Shown piece by piece: positions 55,576 to 64,000 of a stretch of 64,000 nt of DNA. Origin of the DNA: Nitrospirota bacterium. GTDB taxonomy: Bacteria > Nitrospirota > Thermodesulfovibrionia > SZUA-242. Positions within the stretch are counted from its first letter, which is position 1. Each line of letters starts with the position of its first letter. The position numbers and the translations under genes were made by a program. The DNA lies in NCBI GenBank assembly GCA_016212095.1, contig JACRHH010000022.1:50568-114567 (forward strand). Direction: 5' to 3'. Under the pieces are notes generated by a model. It was not told where the DNA came from, did not search any database, and saw only the letters and a program-made list of their open reading frames with translations.

Positions 55576-55652
55576 TGGCGCGCCCGGCGGGAGTCGAACC
55601 CACGACCCTCGGCTTCGGAGACCGATACTCTATCCATCTGAGCTACAGGCGC
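55576..55652 (-). tRNA. tRNA-Arg (anticodon CCG)
   Basis: The 77-nt cloverleaf has acceptor GCGCCTG, anticodon loop CTCCGAA and an encoded CCA. Confidence 0.95.
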
Positions 55653-55669
55653 AATCAACATCAATCGTT

Positions 55670-55704
55670 CAAAAATAAAAACAGACCATATAATTTATGG
55701 TCTG
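55670..55704 (-). terminator. Terminator of tRNA-His
   Basis: A 9-bp stem (CAGACCATA / TATGGTCTG) is followed by TTTTTATTTTT on the minus strand. The Arg and Lys tRNAs therefore probably need another promoter. Confidence 0.75.
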
Positions 55705-55716
55705 CAATCAATTCAA

Positions 55717-55793
55717 TGGGGTGAGTGAGGGGATTTGAACCCCCGACAACTGGATCCACAATCCAGTGCTCTAACCGCTGAACTACACTCACC
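55717..55793 (-). tRNA. tRNA-His (anticodon GTG)
   Basis: The 77-nt cloverleaf has anticodon loop TTGTGGA, an encoded CCA and the extra 5' G (G-1) opposite C73 typical of tRNA-His. Confidence 0.95.
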
Positions 55794-55872
55794 ACGCTAT
55801 CGACAGTTATGGATTCTAATAAAATCACACGATTTTTTCAAGCCCCCTTCAAGAAACGCAAAAACATTTTGA

Positions 55873-55902
55873 TTGACAATTAGTCCGGAAAATAAATAAA
55901 AT
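55873..55902 (+). promoter_or_regulatory. Putative promoter of the chemosensory cluster
   Basis: TTGACA (55873-55878) and TAAAAT (55897-55902) are 18 bp apart, in an AT-rich 220-bp space before the first receiver gene. Confidence 0.5.
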
Positions 55903-56012
55903 TGAATAGCGAAAAAAATAAATACCCGATCGCGACACAAGCACATTTCAGATTCGCGTTAACAGGGGTTTAAATTCTATATGTATGCTATCAAATTGAC
56001 TGGAGGCGCCAT

Positions 56013-57419
56013 ATGGGAAGCAACGGGGGAAGCTGTATTACAAAAAACGGCGGCAGCAGAGTATCGAAAAACGGGGGGAATCACGGCATTACCAGGACGA
56101 CGGCAATGAATCATGCCTCGCGGAGCAGTAAAAACACCAAGACTGCGTTGGTTATCGATGATTCCCCAACCGTCAGGAAGCTGGCGGAAATAGTGCTGGG
56201 TCAGAACAATTACACTGTTTATACCGCCGAGGATGGTGATGAGGGACTCAGAATCACCAGAGAGATAAAACCGTCTGTGGTGCTGGTAGATTTCATCATG
56301 CCGAAGATGAACGGCTACATGTTCTGCAAGCGTCTTCGTTCCGACGAGGCATTGAAACATATTCCCCTCGTGCTCATCACATCCAAGGGCGAGGATGTCG
56401 GGCAGAAATTCGAAGAGCAGTTCGGCGTACTTCATTATTTTCACAAACCGTTCGAACCTGATGAGCTAGTCCAGAAACTTGATGATGTTCTTGCGGACGC
56501 GTCGCTTTCAACAGCCGGAGAATCACTTGAACAGGCGGTTGCCACTCGTCCTTACGCATCCATGCCGCCGGATTTCCTTGGTGCCGTTCAGGAACGTTTT
56601 GACCGTGTTGTGCGTCACTACTTTCAGCAGAATTTTCCGCTGCTTCTAAAGCGTATGCTCGCCGATACCCTGCGCGAAACCGGCGTCGTTCGTGATGACG
56701 CACTTATTCTGTCAGGCCGCATCCGGAATGTATCATTGCCTGACGTGCTTCAATTTGCACATGTGTCGAGGCTGTCCGGCAAATTATCAGTTATTTCAAA
56801 GAACGTCTTTGGCGAGATATACCTTGAATACGGAACTTTTGTATTCGCCACTGTAAGCAAAAAGGATTCCAACTGGTTCCTGACCGACCTTTTGCTCAAG
56901 GATGGGAGGATCGACTCTCAAACGCTCCGGGGGCTGGTAGACGAAGCCCGTGAAAGTAATCGCCCAATTGGACGCATACTGGTTGAACGCAACATAATCA
57001 CCCAGAACGAACTTACAGAATATCTGAAACGGCAGGCTCAGGAGGCTTTTAATTGCATCATCGATGTCAACGATGGCCATTTTTATCTGGAGGACGCGCC
57101 GCTTCCGATCAACCTTAGGGATATAACCTTGCGTGTTGCCCTTCCAAATGTTCTGGTTGAAGGATTGCGGCGACTGGACGAGAAACAGGTAGCGGCAGCC
57201 GAACTCCGTGACGACACACTTGTGTTCATGCGCCTGATAACAAGTGAGGATGCGCTGGCCTCTGTAACGCTTGATGACCGCGAGCTCAAGATTTTCGCAT
57301 TGGTAGACGGCAAGAAAACCTTGGGCACGATTGTCGAGGAGAGCAGGATGGAATCTCTCGAAGCTAAGCGCATATGCTACTCCCTGCAAAAAATTGGACT
57401 GCTAAGAGTCAGGGACTGA
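56013..57419 (+). CDS. Receiver domain / DUF4388 protein
   Basis: The protein has 468 residues. After a short Ser/Gly-rich N-terminus, a receiver domain begins near residue 45 (TALVIDDSPTVRKLAEIVLGQ, phospho-acceptor SVVLVDFIMPKMNG, LITSKG, FHKPFEP). The C-terminal 270 residues hold a DUF4388 domain (LPDVLQFAHVSRLSGKLSV... EIYLEYGTFVFATV) and a second similar region (LGTIVEESRM). Proteins of this type, as in Myxococcota and Desulfobacterota, often connect to type IV pili or surface motility. GGAGG lies 7 bases before ATG 56013. It heads the cluster. Confidence 0.88.
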   Translation: MGSNGGSCITKNGGSRVSKNGGNHGITRTTAMNHASRSSKNTKTALVIDDSPTVRKLAEIVLGQNNYTVYTAEDGDEGLRITREIKPSVVLVDFIMPKMNGYMFCKRLRSDEALKHIPLVLITSKGEDVGQKFEEQFGVLHYFHKPFEPDELVQKLDDVLADASLSTAGESLEQAVATRPYASMPPDFLGAVQERFDRVVRHYFQQNFPLLLKRMLADTLRETGVVRDDALILSGRIRNVSLPDVLQFAHVSRLSGKLSVISKNVFGEIYLEYGTFVFATVSKKDSNWFLTDLLLKDGRIDSQTLRGLVDEARESNRPIGRILVERNIITQNELTEYLKRQAQEAFNCIIDVNDGHFYLEDAPLPINLRDITLRVALPNVLVEGLRRLDEKQVAAAELRDDTLVFMRLITSEDALASVTLDDRELKIFALVDGKKTLGTIVEESRMESLEAKRICYSLQKIGLLRVRD

Positions 57420-57457
57420 ATTTAAATTAACGACCCAACTGAGAGGATATTTAACTG

Positions 57458-57820
57458 ATGGCACGCATTCTTCTTGCTGATGACAGCATAACCGATCTTA
57501 AATTCGTTCACTTTGTCCTTCAAAACACAGGGCATGAGCTGGTTACAGCCATGGACGGCGAGGATGCTGAACAGAAGGCGAGAGCAGGAAAAATAAATCT
57601 GATTATTCTGGACGTGGTTATGCCGAAGAAGAACGGTTTCCAGGTATGCAGGTCGCTTAAGCGCGACCCGGGTTGCAAGGACATTCCGATTATTCTGCTC
57701 ACTTCCAAGAATCAGGAAAGTGACAAATACTGGGGCGAAAAGCAGGGAGCTGATTTCTACCTTACAAAACCGTGCCAGCCGGAAGACTTGCTTAACGCGG
57801 TTAACAGGTTCCTGAAATGA
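57458..57820 (+). CDS. Single-domain response regulator (PilH/CheY-like)
   Basis: The 120-residue receiver is intact: acidic pair ILLADDSIT, phospho-acceptor LIILDVVMPKKNG, Thr/Ser in ILLTSK and Lys in YLTKPCQP. The sequence resembles PilH or CheY of Chp-type systems. Its ATG 57458 is 38 bp after the previous gene. It overlaps the CheW start by 4 bp. Confidence 0.92.
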   Translation: MARILLADDSITDLKFVHFVLQNTGHELVTAMDGEDAEQKARAGKINLIILDVVMPKKNGFQVCRSLKRDPGCKDIPIILLTSKNQESDKYWGEKQGADFYLTKPCQPEDLLNAVNRFLK

Positions 57821-58295
57821 GCACTTACGATAGCGCAGAGACGGGGTACAACACTGGGGCAAGCAGCGCCGATTCCAGTTACACTCAGCACACAGGCGAC
57901 AATGTCTCTCAGTCTGTCACCGGTCAGGAAGCCCACCAGTTCGATCTGACATGCTGTTGCTTCAGTATCGCCGACATTGAATACCACCTGCGCATCGAAT
58001 ACATGGTTGAAATTGCCGATTTTACAAAAGTGACCGTTCTCCCTCTGGCTCCGGAGTATGTTCTTGGCCTGGCTAATCTTCGCGGCGAAGTTATGCCGGT
58101 AATAGACCTCGCAAGCATGAAATCGATCAAACGTCCTCCACGAAATCCCGTAGCCTATCGTCTGATTGTTGCAGATGCTGGAGGTGAAAGAGTTGCCTTC
58201 CTGGCGGAAGGCATGCCCAGACTCTCCTCCGAGTCATGCGGAGAAGAGATCGACGTGATTTCATTTGTGAAAAATTACAAAGTGAGGATCGGTTG

Positions 58296-58296
<1 letters not shown>
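57817..58296 (+). CDS. CheW-like coupling protein
   Basis: The 159-residue protein has a Ser/Thr-rich N-terminus and a CheW domain (FSIADIEYHLRIEYMVEIADFTKVTVLPLAPEYVLGLANLRGEVMPVIDL) that bridges the MCP to CheA. The start ATG 57817 overlaps the previous stop (ATGA). The stop overlaps the CheA start by one base (TGATG). Confidence 0.92.
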
Positions 58297-60758
<2,462 letters not shown>

Positions 60759-60775
60759 GTTCTTTTTATAAAGAT

Positions 60776-60826
60776 AAAGCCAAAGCCCCAAGGTAGATGG
60801 ATAATCTACCTTGGGGCTTTGGCTTT
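60776..60826. terminator. Bidirectional terminator between convergent genes
   Basis: A perfect 23-bp stem (60776-60798 with 60804-60826) with a 5-nt loop GGATA lies between cheA and the 60850 gene. T-rich flanks are present on both strands. Confidence 0.85.
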
Positions 60827-60849
60827 ATGTGCTTATAATGCTAATATTG

Positions 60850-61461
60850 TCAGGCAGCGTAGAACATGCACGCCCATCCCTTTATTGCCTCCTCGGCGTC
60901 AGGGATGGAAATCCCTGAAACAGCAAGACCATAGTTTGAATGAATGATCTTGCCTGTTGATGTTGAGCGGCATGAGACGGTAATCGAATGCACAAAATGG
61001 GCACCCTTAGGTATGCGAGCGCTTAGCTGGTCACGAAAAGTTTGATGCAGAATGCAGAGAGGATGGAGAATTGCCTCATTACCAAATCGTTTGAGGAACT
61101 CAGCAGTAACGCTAGTCCAAAACTCCGGAAACTCACCGTTCTTCTTGAAAATAGAAAAAACAGGAACCATCGGACAGGACTTGAGAATGAACATTTCACC
61201 CTTCCTGAAGCCTGGGCCTTCAATCTGATCCAACGGCGTACCACCACGGTCATAGTGAGCCTTAAAATCTTCGAGATCACGATAGCTCATTCTATGTGAG
61301 ATATTCGCTTCGGCAAACTTCCTTGCCATCCGCCTCAGACTTGAAGCCTTCTCAACAATTGTTAAATCATTACTTGAAAGTATGCGCTCGATCTCATCCT
61401 TGTTTTCACGGACAAAAATCGTTATATACGCTTCAGCCGTATATGCTTGCTCTTCAACCAT
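60850..61461 (-). CDS. Uncharacterised soluble protein beside the chemosensory genes
   Basis: The 203-residue protein has no signal or membrane segment. It contains an N-terminal helical part (TAEAYITIFVRENKDEIERIL), a Gly-rich middle (FKAHYDRGGTPLDQIEGPGFRKGEMFILKSCPMVPVFSIF) and a C-terminal part with HSNYGLAVSGISIPDAEEAIKGWACMFY. The family is not recognised. Cys residues in SCPMVP and HPLCILHQ could bind a metal. It is convergent with cheA and lies downstream of the MCP on the minus strand, so a role in the same pathway is possible. Its own promoter is not clear. Confidence 0.65.
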   Translation of the reverse strand: MVEEQAYTAEAYITIFVRENKDEIERILSSNDLTIVEKASSLRRMARKFAEANISHRMSYRDLEDFKAHYDRGGTPLDQIEGPGFRKGEMFILKSCPMVPVFSIFKKNGEFPEFWTSVTAEFLKRFGNEAILHPLCILHQTFRDQLSARIPKGAHFVHSITVSCRSTSTGKIIHSNYGLAVSGISIPDAEEAIKGWACMFYAA

Positions 61462-61597
61462 TTTGTATCCCTCGCGAATGATCTGAATCTATTTGGTAAC
61501 CAACAGGAACCTGAAACATCTGTCCTTTGTCTGTCGACAGTACTTTACCATTAACCGTATGTTTAATGCATCAGTCGAATCCAAAATCAAAATCCTT

Positions 61598-61626
61598 GGA
61601 GCGGGAGAAGGTATCTCTCCCGCTCC
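61598..61626 (-). terminator. Terminator of the MCP gene
   Basis: An 11-bp stem (GGAGCGGGAGA / TCTCCCGCTCC) with a 7-nt loop is followed on the minus strand by the T-rich ATTTTGATTTT. Confidence 0.8.
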
Positions 61627-61644
61627 TCAAATGTAATATAACCC

Positions 61645-63525
61645 TTAAGTCAAGATCTCTTCTGCGTGCTCACCCTTCTCGAATGAAGAATCGGTGAGCT
61701 CCGGCAGACGGAACTTGGAGACCGAACCCAGCAGCGATTCCGACATTTTGTTAAGTCCATGCGAAATGGTTGCCGAATTTTTCACAAGCGCCAGTGCCTG
61801 CAAAGAAACCCTCTGCACTTCCTCCATCGAAAGCACCATCGTATTGGTTAACTCACGCTGCCTCTGAGCCATTCCGAATATTTCCGAAACTACCGACTTG
61901 GAATCGCCGACAGCCTTTTCGATGTCGGTAAATGCCTCACCAGTATCATGCGCAAGACGTGTTTGAGTTTCCACCGTCTTCGTCTCCTCGTCAAGAGCAG
62001 ACGTCACTTCACTTGCCTCCGCCTGAATCGCCTTGATTACTCCGTTAATCTGCTTGGTGGCTTCCGATGATTTATCCGCAAGAGTTTTGATTTCGTCGGC
62101 GATTACAAGAAAGCCACGTCCCTGAGCTCCAGCTCGCGCTGCCTCGATAGACGCGTTCATGGCAAGTATTGTTGTGCGGGATGCAACTTCCGAGATAAGT
62201 TGTGAGATTGTGCCGATCTCCAGCAGACGCTCCGAAAGAGATTTCATCTTCTTGTTAATAGTCTGCACGGCAATACGGATCATCTGCATGCCTTCGATAT
62301 TCTGAACCACAAGACCATGACCTTGCGAAGTCACGGTATCCACCTTCAATGATGCGTCCTGTGCAACCTTTGCCTTCTGTGCAATCTCCTGAGTAGTGGC
62401 GGACGTTTCGTCCACGGCCTCAGTTGTCTGTTTCACCTGAGTCATCTGGGATTCAGCGCCCATTTCCATTGTTTTGAAAATGTCGAGCAGCCTGCGAGCC
62501 TCCGAACCAACTTCGTTGGCGCTACGTCTGACGCCCAGCATAAGATCAGCCAAGCTGCTCATCATCAGGTTGTAAGCGTCTGCAATGTTACCAAAAACAT
62601 CGGCGGTAACGGGTGCGCTCACAGTAAGATCGCCATCGGCAGCCTGGCTCACAACATCAAGGAATTCGATAACGTTCTGCTGTGTCTTCTTCTGCTCTTC
62701 TTCCGTGCGGATGTAAGCCTTAAGGCGTCCTACAGTTTCGTTAAACGACATCGCTATTTCATCCAGCTCATCACCCGAATGGATGTGTACTTCTTCCACA
62801 TCTCCAGCAGTAACAGCACGCATCCCATGCAAAAGCTTGTCAAAGCCGGATGTAAACTTGTTAAGCAGAATCATGGCACCAGCCACGCCTGCAATAATTA
62901 CAAACACGCATGCGGCAACCAATGTCTTTGTGAGAAGCAACTTCAAGGCAGCAGCATCGTCTTGTGCCGATTTAACCTTCTTATGCACCGCATCCTTGAG
63001 TTGGCCAACAGCCTCCTCCATGTCATGCGCATTTTTTTGATAGGCTCGATACTCAAATCCGACCTCGGAAAAGGATCGCCCTTCAAAAACCTTGGAAGCA
63101 AGCGGGGCCAGAGACTTGAGTGTTTCGCCATGAGCAGCTCTCAACTGAGAGATGACAGGCGACAGATCTTCACCGCCGCTATCGCGCAAGGATGTAATCG
63201 CACTGCCAGCCTTGTCGTAATGATCGAGAACATTGTTATGGTAAACCATCTGCTTCTCGGTTATTTCCTGATCGCGTCTGCCGAGACTGGAAATCAGAAG
63301 GAACTCCTTCTCATAGCGTCTTGCGCTTGAGATGTTGCTCTCTATTGCATTTGCCAGTGTCAATTGGGGAATGCTCTTGCCTGCCATGTCCCCGATAAAA
63401 GAGCTGGAGCGGGTGAATCCTGTCAGTGCAATCACACCGATAATGACAGCGACACCAAGCAAGAGCGCTGCTCCGCTTAAAAGCTTTGCGCGAATGTTCA
63501 TGCCTTTACTTTCCGGACTTGTCAT
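61645..63525 (-). CDS. Methyl-accepting chemotaxis protein
   Basis: The 626-residue receptor has an N-terminal membrane helix (LLSGAALLLGVAVIIGVIAL), a four-helix-bundle sensor (residues about 45-195), a second helix (LVAACVFVIIAGVAGAMILL), a HAMP domain (DELDEIAMSFNETVGRLKAY), a second HAMP-like segment and the signalling domain with hairpin tip EAARAGAQGRGFLVIADEI. The likely ligand class is a small molecule or a surface cue; the sensor resembles 4HB/PilJ-like domains. ATG 63525 has GGGGAGG 11 bases upstream. It is transcribed away from the other chemosensory genes, which suggests it supplies the receptor for that CheA. Confidence 0.92.
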   Translation of the reverse strand: MTSPESKGMNIRAKLLSGAALLLGVAVIIGVIALTGFTRSSSFIGDMAGKSIPQLTLANAIESNISSARRYEKEFLLISSLGRRDQEITEKQMVYHNNVLDHYDKAGSAITSLRDSGGEDLSPVISQLRAAHGETLKSLAPLASKVFEGRSFSEVGFEYRAYQKNAHDMEEAVGQLKDAVHKKVKSAQDDAAALKLLLTKTLVAACVFVIIAGVAGAMILLNKFTSGFDKLLHGMRAVTAGDVEEVHIHSGDELDEIAMSFNETVGRLKAYIRTEEEQKKTQQNVIEFLDVVSQAADGDLTVSAPVTADVFGNIADAYNLMMSSLADLMLGVRRSANEVGSEARRLLDIFKTMEMGAESQMTQVKQTTEAVDETSATTQEIAQKAKVAQDASLKVDTVTSQGHGLVVQNIEGMQMIRIAVQTINKKMKSLSERLLEIGTISQLISEVASRTTILAMNASIEAARAGAQGRGFLVIADEIKTLADKSSEATKQINGVIKAIQAEASEVTSALDEETKTVETQTRLAHDTGEAFTDIEKAVGDSKSVVSEIFGMAQRQRELTNTMVLSMEEVQRVSLQALALVKNSATISHGLNKMSESLLGSVSKFRLPELTDSSFEKGEHAEEILT

Positions 63526-63703
63526 GACTTAAATAGCCTCCCCAGTGAAATTCAGTGCGTCCATCTAAATTACCGCCTTCCGCCGATAATTAATAAATCT
63601 ATTTCCAGTGACCGCCGCAAACGGCAATCCGTCGAACGCAAATTGTGTAATTTAAACCTGGCGTATTTCTATTTTAACAACAAACTGCCGCTTTAACGGA
63701 TAT

Positions 63704-63709
63704 ATTATA
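63704..63709 (-). promoter_or_regulatory. Putative -10 box for the MCP gene
   Basis: TATAAT on the minus strand lies about 180 bp upstream of the MCP start. A TTGCAG lies 14 bp further upstream, which is shorter spacing than ideal. Confidence 0.3.
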
Positions 63710-63755
63710 CATGAAACAGAAAACTGCAACCATATTAAATGTAATTTTAGATCAT

Positions 63756-64000
63756 TTATTTGCCACCGCCAATACTTGATTTATCGTAATGTACGGTATC
63801 GAGGAAAAGCCCGCAGCCAGGCGCGGACGTACCGGCAAAACTGCGATCCCGGCATTCCAGAATTTGCCGTATCCCTTCCGGCTTGATCCTCCCCTGCCCT
63901 GCACTCACGGTAACACCTGCAATGCTTCTTACCATATGTCTCAGGAATCCGTCGCCATCAACTTCGATTCTGATTAGCCCATCGCCAAGCAAAAAACCAA
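63756..64000 (-). CDS. truA: tRNA pseudouridine synthase A, C-terminal part only
   Basis: The frame runs off the window end. The visible part (LIRIEVDGDGFLRHMVRSIAGVTVSAGQGRIKPEGIRQIL, RSFAGTSAPGCGLFLDTVHY) matches the C-terminal region of TruA, which makes pseudouridine at tRNA positions 38-40. The catalytic Asp is in the missing N-terminal half. It is followed by the MCP gene in the same direction after a gap of about 230 bp. Confidence 0.88.
   Translation of the reverse strand, partial: GFLLGDGLIRIEVDGDGFLRHMVRSIAGVTVSAGQGRIKPEGIRQILECRDRSFAGTSAPGCGLFLDTVHYDKSSIGGGK

Overview
The window is about 64 kb of chromosome from a GC-rich, diderm and probably anaerobic bacterium. It has an outer-membrane barrel protein, a lipoprotein octaheme cytochrome c, a PEP-CTERM protein and periplasmic transport lipoproteins. 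A tungstate importer, a CooC-type nickel ATPase, cobamide genes and a probable selenoprotein also point to anaerobic metabolism. A Desulfobacterota-like or neighbouring phylum is my best guess, by inference only; there is no rRNA here. Both ends cut genes: metG at the left and truA at the right.

Layout. 1-10 kb: metG, an OmpR-type two-component pair, the octaheme cytochrome, a metallopeptidase/propeller/barrel fusion, a hicBA module and an ATP-grasp ligase. 10-17 kb (minus strand): one long operon running from two small membrane proteins through a TlpA-like lipoprotein with an in-frame TGA at its redox cysteine, a ParE-type toxin-antitoxin pair, an FTR1/Fe-S (DUF2318) membrane fusion, a ResB-like protein and an SsuABC/TauABC-type ABC transporter. 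17-21 kb: a ModE-like regulator with tupABC, and a TauE permease. 21-26 kb: carA and carB behind what looks like a PyrR attenuator. 26-43 kb: housekeeping and mixed genes, including cooC, mazG, cobT/cobU, aroF, rlmN and a UvrD-type helicase. 43-53 kb: a MoxR / DUF58 / BatA / DUF4159 / VWA operon, split by a higBA-like module plus a cation-efflux-like gene. 53-55 kb: an insert with brnTA and a PEP-CTERM gene, bounded on the far side by a diverged copy of the operon's 3' end, then three tRNAs. 56-63.5 kb: a Pil-Chp-like chemosensory cluster (two receiver proteins, CheW, hybrid CheA, MCP).

Themes. (1) The strongest novelty candidate is the TGA-containing TlpA-like protein at 16090-16599. The TGA lies exactly at the first Cys of WCxxC and is followed by a bSECIS-like hairpin. 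It heads an operon that resembles the Campylobacter P19/Ftr iron-uptake system, in which thioredoxin-like proteins occur next to the DUF2318 protein. (2) Four type II toxin-antitoxin modules lie in 64 kb. Three sit at operon junctions with duplicated or repeated boundary sequence, and one of them carries a frameshifted toxin. (3) Several short palindromic repeat families lie at gene ends or inside genes. One appears to supply the -35 box of the carA promoter, one supplies the carB C-terminus, one disrupts a translational overlap in the two-component operon and one is translated inside metG.
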